DNA of 64,000 nt from Paracyclopina nana (lineage: Eukaryota; Arthropoda; Copepoda; Cyclopoida; Cyclopettidae). The stretch is taken from NCBI GenBank assembly GCA_019096065.1, contig JAGUCH010000007.1, positions 1,510,501-1,574,500 of the forward strand, read 5' to 3'. The notes beneath the pieces were generated by a model. The model searched no databases. It was not told the DNA's origin and was given only the letters and a program-made list of their open reading frames with translations. Positions 30,001 through 42,000 of the stretch are shown piece after piece. A program made the position numbers and the translations under genes. Every line of letters begins with the position of its first letter. The first letter of the stretch is position 1.

Positions 30001-33000
30001 AAATCGTCGCATAATTCAAGTCGCAGAGGCAATAAGTTGAAACGTAGAAAGGCCTACTATCACCGCCAAAGAAAGGACGTCTCGGTAAGATACATTTCTT
30101 TTCATGGAGCACAATAGCAGTATTTTACAAATACACAACAACAACATCATCACACAGTTTTGCCTTGCCCCAACTTGGTCCCTACCCCTGGAGCAGCCCC
30201 TTCAACCACAGCAAAACAACCTGAGTGTCTTTTATAGCTTGATGGTATGTAAAAGAAAGCTTCAGCTTCAGATTAATTCCATTATAATGACTCCTAACCA
30301 ATTAACTCCGTTTATGGCTTAATTGTTTCCGCTTGCAATGAAGATCTTCAGCTCAGATTTCAGCTGTAAAAAAAGGGCTGCTACTTTTGAGAATAATCTC
30401 AATCAAATTGCAAGTATTAGTGCGTAATACACATGCTGCATAATTTACAATGTGCCCAGCTGATTTATGATGCTGATGGGAAACGTGTATGTGTCAACTT
30501 TTTTATTTGCCTCTCAATGTCAGTCTTGTTTGCTACTTTTTCCTTGTACTAGTACACTAATAATTAGTGCCATGAATTTATAGCTCATTTGTTGATCTCT
30601 CCTCCCTGAAAGTGGAAACAGCTAGGAAATTATTCAAATGTGTTTCCATTGTGTGTAGAAATGCGTATTTTCATCCACGCCTTGGAATGTGTTTCCATAT
30701 TCCATTCAGAGGCTCTAAAATGCGAGATCATTTAACACCAACTGCATTTCATTCTCTGCAGTAAAATGCAATTTATGAGGTGGCCACCAGGTGGCAGCAG
30801 CAGCATGGCATGCATCCTATCGGGTGATCTCATATTTGCCAGCTATTCATAATATAAAAAAAGAGTTTAATTTTGAAGTAACATTGTGTATTCTTGAGAA
30901 TTTTCAAATTCAAAAAACTAGCTTTATCCAGCTTTGACAAGAGTGTGCAGTTTTTTCACAAGCCAATTGTGCATTTCTCGCTATTTATTAAAAAAAAATA
31001 TTTTATATAAAAGACAAGAAATGCATTTTCTAGAGGAGCTAACTTTATTAATGAGAAAGAGGTCATCAATCAGGTAGTAATTGGTAAAACAGGCCCCATA
31101 ATTAACAATGATATGCGTAATACATGTACCGTCATAAGCTAAGGTAGAAATAGCCCGCAAAATGCTTGCTCCAGCCAAATGAGTTAAGCAAGCTGCTTGG
31201 GTTCATAATCCGTAATCCTGCCCATTTCCTCAGCTGCGTACAAACAGCCTATTTGTGATAGTCTCAGCTCTTCAGTGAAGTATAGACAGCAGCATCATAA
31301 CAAAGACACGCCATCTACCGACTTTTTTGAAGAAACACTTGGGAGTCGAGTTCAAAGTCATGTTTTGCTTTGATCAGCCACTTTTTGAGGGCAAATAAAT
31401 TTTTTTTAAATAGCTACTTTTATTTTACTTATTCTTAGCATCAGGACTCTTAACATCTTGATGTCAAGAATGAAATGTAATATTTTAGCGTCATGACGCT
31501 TTAAAAAGTTTGATTGCACTTATTTGCTGGGCTCTTAATTTGGAACTGCAGCTCAAGTCGCAAAAACGCGGCAACTCAGCTTATTTCTCAAGTAGCGTCA
31601 GCTCAAAGTCCCAGATGTTGCCCATTCAGGCCGCTAGGATCGCCCTGCGCCAATGTTGTTGTTATGCTACTAATGTGTATAAGTGAATGGGAATAAGGAG
31701 GCGCAAGCTGTATCCTCGCACGTAATTCTGGAAGAAGAGCTGCTCTTCATTCAGCAGCAGCGGCGGCTTCGTAGCTTGGCGGAGCTCGCTGCAGTAGTCA
31801 TAGTGTCTTTCAATCGGTGAAGGTGTCAAGTATTGCAGCCATTAAAAAAAACATCCTTGAGAAGAATGCTAGAAATTGAGTGTTATGCCGCTGGACCATG
31901 ATGATGTCTTCCTCATCCATGATGCTTGATTTTGGCGACCTCCTCCGCTCAAGATCATCCAGTTTTCGCCAGCAGAAAAAGGCGTCTGGTGGGGTAGGAG
32001 GTGACGGCTCAAGAGCTTCGTCTCGTCGGGCTTCGTCCTCCCAAAGCTCGACCTCTTCGAGGCCGACCTCGCCGGAAAAGATGTCTTCTTCCTACAAAGA
32101 TGTCCACCTTTTGCCTCCACTGGGCATGTTTCTCATCGTGCCTGCAGTTCACTCCAGAAGCCATTCGGTATACAGGCTAAAAACTGCTTCCAATTAACCT
32201 TGAGCTAACAGTACACACACACAGAGACTTTTTGCTGCTAATCATGACCTCGAAAATTGCAACAAGTGTCTTTGCAGCAACTGGGCTAATAGTAATCCTT
32301 CCTTCTTCTTCTTGATTCTGCTGCAGGGACGAAGCAAAAGCCTCACGAGTATAGACACTCTAGAGCCTTCGATGTCAGGTGGGAGCCACCACCAGTCCAA
32401 GTTGGAGCCGAGGTCGGCTGCTGGCCTCGACCTCGACTGCAGTGGGAGGCTGTCAGTGCCCATCAGGTCAGAAAATGCCAGTGTGGATCATTCACCCACT
32501 TCACCAGGCTTCTACAGAAGGAGAAAACTGTCCACAGCTAGCAAGGTAAGAAGCATACAGAATGCCCCACTGAATTTGCATTGTAAATGTGAATTTGGAG
32601 GGACGCTCTGTATACAGTTTGGTGTGCATTTAATAGACATCCTTATCATAACATTACGCTGCCCTCTAGTGATGAAACATGGAAGTTTTGGGTAGGGAAA
32701 GGATTTATGATCGGTTTGACGTCAAAAGTGTAATACTTATTTTAAGGCCGAATCAGTACAGAGTTAAGTAGAGTATTAGTAGAAAAAGGTGTTAAATAAA
32801 TTCAAGGATTGTTCAAAAATAAAAAGAGGCTTCTCTTTTGGTGTTTGCTAGTTTGAGGCTCCGAAATTTGATGATAAAGTTGAATTTCTGTTAGCGACAT
32901 GAAAATCGGATTTTTTCGATACCAACTTGTTGGCCAGAAATAAACTGAGCAAAAACAGTGCTACTCAAGATTTTGGTGGTGAATTCCTCGCAAAATTAAC

Positions 33001-36000
33001 TCAAAAGCCAAATTGGGGATTTATTTGGAGTGTTTCCGATTTTCCTGGTAGCTATGACTCACAATTTCACCCTTGAATTTATGAAGGAATCCCCATGGTC
33101 AATGTTGATGCTATGATCAGGATGTCTATACAACTTGACCCAATTTCGATCCCTTTTTTCAGGTCTCAAGCTCCGAGTTCTTCACTGTCTACTTTGAGTG
33201 CATCGATGACTTGACAGACAGAGGTGGAGGCTGCTATGAGGAATTTGTCCCTGCCACAAGAGGAACTTGTTTAAGGTAAGCATCAGCCAAGTAGCGCCAC
33301 TCCTTTCCATTTTTTGCCCACGTCACACAAAAATGAAAAAGAAAGGCTGCCTCCAATTTGCTGCGCTCGGATTCAAAATGGGAGCTTTTGCTTCCCTAAT
33401 AAATTAAGCCAGGATTTAGGTTATTTTTAGCGTGATTTTTTCAGCAGTGTCTGAGTCATCAGATGAATGTGTGTGCGACACTTTGGTGTCAACTAATAAA
33501 GCCTCAACAGCGAGTTGACATTCAGTTCTTCGCTGGGTTCTTAGCCCAACTTTACTGCTGTAGTGTGTAGCTCCTATAAATCGACTCCTTATACATGGGA
33601 ATAATTTCCAACTTTCTGCTCTGGGCTAATTGGATCTTCAGTTCCACAGTTCCACAGTTATATTGGTGAAAAATGAAGAAAGCCAGCTCAGAGCTCTGTG
33701 TCATTCTCAGCCTCAAAAACGAGGATCATTTTGGACATGACAGTAAAATAATAATCACACAGTGATGGAGGAGAACACCAAAAAAAAGATAAAAACAACC
33801 TCCAAAATATGTTTTTCAATGGAAAATTACTCTCAGCACTTTTGCCCATTAGTGAATATAGCTCATTAATTTCACTATAAGAAAAAAACTATTTTTTGTT
33901 CATACTTCCCATTTTGAGCATAAGTTTGTAATTTGATTGGATCCACATATGGGAAAATTGGCAAACATTAGGCTTTTTCCTTGCTCGTTAGGAAAGGCTT
34001 TTTTGTTTAGCTAAGCACCCTTGAAAAGTGGTGAAAGGCCTTCAACTACTTCAGTAGTAATTTCAATTAAGCGGTTTTAGCAATTAACTTTGGCCTTTAT
34101 TTGATGGCCTCTTTTGTTGTATAGTTGTTGTGCTGGTGAAAAGCCATGCATTCTACATTCAGAATGTACAGCATTGACAAAAAGTCGATCCATTTGCTGA
34201 ACCTAATTAGCAAACGATATATACATAAAGACGAGCATGCAGCACGAAAAAAGCATTTTTTCATTTCCAGGGATTCTGTGGGTCGTTCTCATGTTTGCAT
34301 AAGTTGAGCAAAGTGAACCGTTTTCCACTTAGGCATGGTTCACCTGCTTATAATATCTGATATTTATTTTGTCAAAATATCGGAGTTAAATACTGAAAAA
34401 CTGAGAATTTAGATACTGTTGTAGGATGGCTTTTGGTTCCAAAAGACCGAATCCGATAAAAAATCTAAAAAATGATTTTGGAAGTACCTGATATTTGCAA
34501 ATATCAGCATAATATCGCTCGATATTTTGATCATAATTGCTCGGTTCCAACAACAAAATAAGTATATTATAAGTACGATTAACCAGTATAGTATGGCACA
34601 GCTGAGCGCGCGAGCTAGCAGGCACCATACTATACTTATAAGTATAAGTAAGGTGTCCATACTGTACTGATTTTCATTGTTGGAACTGGGCTAATATCGC
34701 AGGTGAACCAGGCCTTTGTTTTTATGCGATGTTCATCTATGGCACAAATCGTCAAAACTTTTTTTAAGTCATTTGACAGCTTTTTTTTGACAATTTTGCC
34801 TTTTTAGTCATTTTAAATTCTCAATCCCACATTTTGACGACATTTTAAACTTAGGCCCTGTTCACCTGCATTATTATGAGCTAAATTTATAACGCGCGAT
34901 ATTACGCTGGAATTTGCAAATATCTGGTATTTGTAAAATCATTTTTCAGATTTTGACTTCGGAATCCGTCTATTGGTACCAAAAGCCATCCTACACCTAT
35001 ATAAAAATTCTCAGTTTCTTAATATTTCTCTCCAATATTTTGCCAAAATAAGGGCCATAATAAGCAGGTGAACAGGGCCTTAATCGTAATATGCAATTTT
35101 TTGACGCAAAAATATGATTCAATCAAAGTCAAAGATCAGTTGAAATCGTTCAATTTTGCTTTCAGTTTGCAAAACTGAAAGAAAACTCCCAAAGAGAAAT
35201 ATTTGCCAACATCGATGATATTTTGTTATAATTGAAGTCTTGCTTCGCTAGATCGTTGAATGAGAACGACCTCATATCCCATGCAGCATCTTCTTCGAAT
35301 GTAAATTATTTCTGGGTATCTCTCTGCCAACCTGATCAGGTTTCACGGAGGATTGAATTACCCAGTTACCCACTACTACACTACTAGCTCAACCCAGCTG
35401 CAAGCAGATTGAAATTACTGAATACCTAATACATCCATTCACAATCCAATTATAGGCCTATTTTTCGCCTGAAAAAAATTGACTCTGATTTTGCATGTCC
35501 TGATCCATTCAGCTCAATAGATTACTGTAGATTTCCTACATTGACAACAAAAAATGTCCTCCATCACTGTACACAAAATAATGTGAAAAGCTCTGCTACG
35601 AGAGAGTCAATCATGTTGGAGCCTCAATGCTTCCACGACGAGAAAATCGAAATCACCTTCCTCCATTTTGAGGCATTTCCAAAGGAGTCAGTCAATAGAA
35701 TTTATCCGGGCCAAGATCCGAAGATCACCGTCTTCTACTCTGATACACCACAAGGCTCAGGGTCTCTTTTTAAAAAGGCTCATTCACTGTTATATAAGGA
35801 AGAAACTTGGCCGTTGCCTTGGCAACTCAGCCTTCTTACTTTCAAGCCATCAAAGTACTATGGAAGCTCATTTGGTGGTCATCTTTTTTTTTCCTTTTAA
35901 GCCTCAATTCAGTCTAGGTAACTGAAAACAAAACTGAGACGATTACAACAAGTCTCATTAATTGCTAATTTGATTTGACCTCATTTAAGCCGTCAAAAAA

Positions 36001-39000
36001 ATTGCTTACATTCAAAATATCGTCAAAACGAAGGATGGATTTGCGCAAAGTTTGAAATATTTGAAATATGGACAAAAAACGATTATCATGCTGGTGAACA
36101 CCGCATAAAATGAAAGAACTGTCATTTAAGCATCATGCTTATTGCACTCAATTATTTTTTCCAGTTTTGTGGAAGAGAAAGCATCCGAGCAAACCAATTA
36201 TTTCAGCTGAGGAGCAAAGCAAGCACATTTTTTCTGCTCCTTTTTATAGACCACAGTAGTAGTGGAAGATGTGTTTTTTGTGAAGAGTTGGCAGTAATAG
36301 TTTTTCCCAACAAATCGATCATTTATTTGCTTTCCCTCTCTGTCTCCCTATTTCCCAAAAAAGAAAGAAGACGAAATTGACCTAAACTTTTTGCAGCTTC
36401 TTGCTCAGCTGCTATTGTTGCAAAAATAATCCTCATGGCGTGATTCCTCAGGAATCTTGCAAAAAGCCAGGAAAAACAACTGTTTGCAAAAAAGGCATCA
36501 ACTGCATTTTATCGATTATTTGCATTAATTCAAATCTTCACAATAATATCCGTTCTATTTTTATTTTTTAGAACTGAAAGCAATATTAAAAAGCACCAAT
36601 TGAGTCCCATTTACCAGCAATTTGATTTTAAAAGGGTACTTTAAAAAAAAAGTATTTTACTAGATGAACACCACATGCAAGAACTGTTTGAATAGTAAAA
36701 AATATTTTCTGTTAGCACCACGAAAAAACTCAGTAGATGAACTTCACATTTGAATTTAAATGATTATGCGAGTAGGTGAACGTCACATTAGAATTAAAAG
36801 AAAATGCGAGTAGGTGAACGTCACATTAGAATTTAAAAGAAAATGCGAGTTGGTGAACGTCACATTAGAATTTAAAAGAAAATGCGAGTTGGTGAACGTC
36901 ACATTAGAATTTTAGGCCCTGTTCACCTGCATTATTATCAGCAAAATAACGCGCGATATTATGATGAAATTTGCAAATATCTGGTATTTGTAAAATCATT
37001 TTTCAGATTTTGACTTCGGAATCGGTCTATTGGCACCAAAAGCCATCCTGCACCATTATAAAAATTCTCAGTTTCTCAGTATTTCTCACCAATATTTTGC
37101 CATAATAACGCACATTGACTTGAAGGAGGTCCTAACCCAAACTCTTTACAACACCCAAAAAATATACATTTTCTGAAGGCTTATATTCTCAGGGTTCATT
37201 TGGTAGTAATTTTAAAATCCTGGCCTATGGCTTCCCATAACATAAAATTTTCAAAAACGTCTAGCACCTACAGTTTATTATTTTTTGAGATTATTCATAG
37301 CAATGACCCCCCTCTGAAAAATGAAGATCTAACTTTTTGTATTTCATAAGCAAGTCTGTAGGGCGTTCTCATATTGGACTTTACCTTACCAAAACCTGAT
37401 TTTGGTTAACCAAAAACTGGTTTTAGTAAAGCTGTATGTAGTGGCTACCTACCGAAAACTGGTTTTTGGTTAACCAAAATCAGGTTTTGGTAAGCTAAAG
37501 TCCAATATGAGAACGCCCTTGTAAAATGCACTCAAATTGAGATATTTGCTACCAAACTTAGGGCCTGTTCACCTGCTTATTATGGCCGTTATTTTGGCAA
37601 AATATTGGAGAGAAATACTGAGAAATTGAGAATTTTTATTTTGGTGCAGGATGGCTTTTGGTACCAATAGGTCGATTCCAAAGTGAAAATCTCAAAAATG
37701 ATTTTACAAATACCAGATATTTGCAAATTTCATCAAAATATCGGGCGTTATTTTGCCGATAATAATGCAGGTGAACAGGGCCTTATTATGCAAAATTTAT
37801 CCAGTTGGCAGTAATCCACTTTTAGCATAGCTATAACTCCGTTTCTGTTGATGCTAGCGATTTTACTATGAAGTAATTTAAGTTTTATTTTTGAATTTTA
37901 GTGGGGGTCATTGAAGCTAACTATCCCCAAAAAATGAGCCGTTTTTGCGCTAAACGTTTTTTAAAATTTTATGTTATTGGAAGCGATAGGCCAGGATTTT
38001 TATTTTATCACCAAATGAACCCTTGGGACATAAGCTTTCAGAAAATATTTAATTCTTGGGTGTTGTAAGTAGTTTGGGTTAGGTCCTTAGTCAAGTCAAT
38101 GTGAACGGTCATAATAAGCAGGTGAACAGGCCCTTAAATAAAATGCGAGTAGGTGAACGTCGCATTTGAATTTTAAAGAAAATGCGAGTAGGTGAACGTC
38201 ATATCAGAGAGCCTTTTTAAGAAGGCTCCTTAAAATTACAGAAGCTGAGCATGATGACAGCAGTGGTGGTAATAACCATAAAATTCGACAATTGGGCCTT
38301 CAATGGAAGGAGAGAGCCCGAAAACATTCACTTCGAAGGTTTGTCTGCTGGAAAAATCCGCCATTTCGCGGACTCGTTAGCAGATTTTTAACACAACTTT
38401 TGATATTAAGGCAGCCTTTCTTTTATCGAGTTTTCCCCCTCGGCATATCGCTATTCGATGCTGCTGTTCTCCCGTCATTTTATGAGCTGTTAAAAATTGT
38501 GCGTGTGTGTGATTTTTGCAGGGAAGCAATATCGGCTGTTTGTGAAAGGCGTGGTGTGGATGTCGACTCCATCAATGTTTACCTTGAGCAATCAAGGACG
38601 CCATTGCCACTTTTGACAACAGAAACTGCATGGTTGGGTGGAAGACACATCAGAGTCAGAGGTGAGTTACTTTTATTGGGTGTTCATCTACATGGGGGAA
38701 AAACACGACTTTTTTTGCTAACCACACAGAATTGGCAATTATTTGTTTTCTTCATCAATAAATTGTCGAAAGAGTGCCAAATTCCTTGGTTTGTTAGTAA
38801 ATTAGTCAAAACTGATTAATTATAGCTTTTTGCCATAGACGTTCTCTAAATATGTAGATGAACTGGACATTATCGTGGCTATATTACAATGTTACTGTAA
38901 AGTAAGTTTGGAAATCAGCATTTTGCCAAAATTGTCAAATTACAATTTTTTGTGATATTCATCTTGTCAATTTTGCATTTGCAATTGATCAGCCCGTTCT

Positions 39001-42000
39001 CATATTTAAGTTAAGCAAGGCTCTTTGGTAGCAAATACCTCAGCAGTTGCTGAGCCGACTGAAACCAAACTTGGCAGGATTCTGCAATGAGACCCTCTAT
39101 TGCTGTGTGCCAAATTTGGTTGAGATCCGAGGCCGCCTACTGGAGGCCGTTTAAAATATTTCGCAAAGCAGCTTTGCTTCACATTTATGGCGGGAAAAAA
39201 TGGCCTCTGCTAATCGGCCTTCAATCCCGATGATTTTGGCTTACAGAATAATTAGATCCAAGTTTGGTACCAATCGGCTCAGTAGTTGTTGAGATATGCG
39301 CCTCCAAAGAGCCTTGCTCAACATCATTGGAGCCTAGCTAGAAAAATATGAGAACGGGCTAGCATTGTATTTATGAGCTGTAAAAAGAGCTCAGATTCTT
39401 CACTTATTGCTAGTTGGAACCCAGCACATCTTATGAAAAAGGCCTTATCTAAGGCCTGGATCAGCTGGTCCTGATTGCAGCGCAATTTCGGTTATAATTT
39501 CAGCTGCTGTTTGTAATTGCGCTGCAATTTAAGTGGATCAGCTACTACAGATAATTGCAGTGCAATTTCGGCGAGCAAAGCAGCGGCGGAACTTTAAGAG
39601 TAAAGTCAACCAAACCTTTGCAATTTAAGTTGGTCTTATTTTTTGGCCTTATTTGTCATAACAGAGGCTGTTTTTGATAGTTTAAGCTCTAATGATCCCA
39701 TTTTTGAATTTTGGTCTTAAAGTTTTACTTTAAACCCGCTACAGAAGTAATTTTTGCACATAGCAAAAATTGGATTACAATTACCAGCTGATCGCTGTTA
39801 TGTTGACAATTGCATCGCAATTACGGCCCTTAAAATTGCGGTGAAATAACCAGCTGATCCAGGCCTAAGAGATTTTTTGCACTTTTCAGCCAAAGATGAC
39901 AGCAAGTCCCCGGTGAGGGGTGGAGGCCGGATCTCAGTGACGGCACCGCCATCTAGGAAAACCTCTGCTGCCAATAATGTAAGCTAGCCCCAAAACTCAT
40001 CCAAATTCGAGCGAAGCGTTCCTAGCCCCAAAAAAAAGTCATGCATTTCATGCAATTTGTAATTATTGATCATCCTTTTTCACACCACTGCCCCTCAGTG
40101 CTCCCAAAAAAGCACATTTTTCCAAGAAAGTAAACAACGCACGCTCCGCTCAAATCATCCGAGTCGGCAAAGCTCCACTCCCGGCCGCCTTGGACACCTA
40201 TATTTTTTGCCTTTTTTTCAGAGCTACCGCAGCAAGTCGAAATTATTCAGTCCTTCAGTGAGCACATCGGATGACGTGCTCCAACCTTCTTTGGGCTCGG
40301 GCTCGAGTCCGGGCCATCACCAGCCTCCCTTGAGCCAGTCCTTGAGTGTGGGCGGGTTGCAAAGTGCCACGCCCACTTTGGCTGCTCTCCATGCCAATTC
40401 TTGCGGGTCGCCCAGCTTGGGCGGATCTAAGGAGATTTTAGGCAATTCCACGGAAGGCTCGCTCAAAGTGGGCAAAAGCGGAAAGCCGGCCAACCGATGG
40501 AGTGGCCTTTGGGGATCTTCTTCAAAGGTAGCGAATAAAAAAGCCAGTGATGGATCGAATCATGGCTCGAACCGACTTTTTTCACAACCTGTCCTTGCCG
40601 TCCCATTTAGAGTGCAATCCTCTGTTGCTGCCTTTTTTAATTAATCCACTGATGTGATACGAGACGCGAAATTGCTTCTTTTTTTTACCTTGGTCCACAG
40701 TGGATTATTTTGACCTCAATTTGTCATCAAGTACAGTTCTTGCACAGAATTCTAAGATTTTTATCAGCTATCGAATTAGTACAGAATTACACACTTTTTT
40801 TTGAGTGAAGTCAAGATGATCTATAATATAAGGTGACATACTAGCTGAGCTTCACTTCTATGAGCTGTCGGACTATACTGTGGTACCCCGTCTGACGAAA
40901 AAAATTGAACACTGTGAATTTTATCAATATCAACAATTTCATTTTTTGCCATAGTTTCACAGAAAACGCCAAAATAGAGAGCTTTTGAGAAGTAAAAAAA
41001 ATCTGGCAACACTGACTTCAAAACAAAATAGTTTCAGCCAGTGCCGTAAATAAAGAGGGTTTCGTGAACAGCTTACTCAGCTTTTGCTGAATATAAGGTT
41101 TTGCCGAAATATCAGTGCATTGCTGCCATTAGGTGTTTGGCCGGCCTGTGCTAGGAGGCAAGCTGCCAAGTACACTAGAAATTGCCAAAAACAAGCCCTT
41201 TAACTGAAACTATGTTGCTATTTTTGACTGGGGATTGCATTTTTTCACTAATGCCTTCCTACAACTACCTTCCATGCAGTGAAAAAGTCTAGAAATTATA
41301 AATAAAATCATTGCTGGTTTTCATCCCACCCTCACTAATTCCTCACCCCCCTCTCAATTGCTTCAGTGTGACATGAGTCTCAAACAAAGTTTCAAAATGT
41401 GCCAGGTCTAAGGCTTGATTTTTTACAGAAATTGAGCTTCCCTGCATTACTTAAAGTAGTATTTTATTCTCTTTGTAATGACACCCTTTTAAGACATTTC
41501 TAACCTGTAATTTTTCTGTTTCAATCCAATTTTGCTAGAACTATTTGCAGAGAACCAAGACAGCTAGCCAACATTCCATGCCATGCCAGTACAAAAACTG
41601 TAGCATGAGCAACAGCATTTCTTGATAGCAATGTTTTAGGGGAATATCTAAATATATGGCTTTTTTATCAAAAAAGTGGCCAATTTAGAACCATAGTGTC
41701 CAAAGCTACAAGTTTGTTGTGAACTCTTGAGCTATCTGATCAACTAAATGTAAGGCAATTTTCATCATAATTCGATCTGTCATGCCAAAGACAGGTTTCT
41801 GGATATGAAGTGACTGAATGAAGCAAATTGCCTTGACTTTCATGAAAATTGACCTAAAGTATGCCAAATGAATCCTAAAATAATTAGAAAAGCTACAAGC
41901 TTAGTCACAGCTCTTTTCTTGGCCAGTTAAATGAGGAAATAGGCAAAAAACATTTGTTTACTTTTCAAAAGTGATGTGATGACATCACGAATGGGTGGGC

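Larger units (their letters stand above)
30085..31897. other. Intron with a MITE and a CTCF-like site
   Basis: No coding exon is supported before the alternative first exon at 31898. It holds the CTCF-like motif at 30784 and a family F element (31289-31670). Sequence just before 31898 is GC-richer (GCAGCAGCGGCGGCTTC near 31755) and may be the promoter or 5' UTR of the internal transcript. Confidence 0.5.
37111..38103. mobile_element. Fold-back element family C (CAC...GTG ends) with two nested MITEs
   Basis: The ends are CACATTGACTTGA and TCAAGTCAATGTG, and AACG is duplicated at 37107-37110 and 38104-38107. Imperfect inverted arms run for more than 200 bp from each end (shared blocks CCTAACCCAAACT, AGGGTTCATTTGGT and ATCCTGGCCTAT). 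CAC/GTG ends plus a 4-bp duplication suggest a Chapaev-like (CMC) non-autonomous element; that assignment is inference. It contains a family A copy (37360-37519) and a family B copy (37561-37782). Confidence 0.85.
36915..38133. mobile_element. MITE family B copy interrupted by a family C element
   Basis: The ends are GGCCCTGTTCACCTGC and GCAGGTGAACAGGCCC, with TTA at 36912-36914 and 38134-38136. Removing the insert 37111-38103 and one AACG leaves 222 bp, the normal family length. Confidence 0.92.
36766..38205. repeat. 38-39-bp minisatellite split by a nested transposon block
   Basis: Units beginning ATGCGAGTAGGTGAACGTC start at 36766, 36804, 36843 and 36882. The array then stops in a unit at 36914 and resumes at about 38137 with two more units. 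The gap is exactly the family B insertion with its TTA duplication. The GGTGAACGTCACAT part of the unit resembles the end of family G MITEs, so the array may have grown from such an end. Confidence 0.88.
33276..38521. other. Intron 8, dense in nested MITEs
   Basis: No coding sequence is supported. It holds family B copies at 34332, 34854, 36915 and 37561, family A at 37360, family H at 34538, family C at 37111, a 38-39-bp minisatellite at 36766 and TTCAGT palindromes near 35160 and 35909. Confidence 0.75.
38662..39889. other. Intron 9, mostly three MITEs
   Basis: It contains a family G-like element (38678-38872), a family A-like element (38991-39360) and a family D element (39453-39865). Little unique intron sequence is left. 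Confidence 0.75.

Noticed and set aside
36766..36914. CRISPR-like array of 38-39-bp direct repeats
   Set aside because: The units abut without unique spacers, the DNA is an animal intron, and the unit resembles a MITE end. It is a minisatellite.
40066..40221. Extension of exon 11 upstream (frame starting [12 protein letters not shown])
   Set aside because: A good TTTTTTCAG acceptor at 40221 gives phase 0 with exon 10; the upstream part has no family match.
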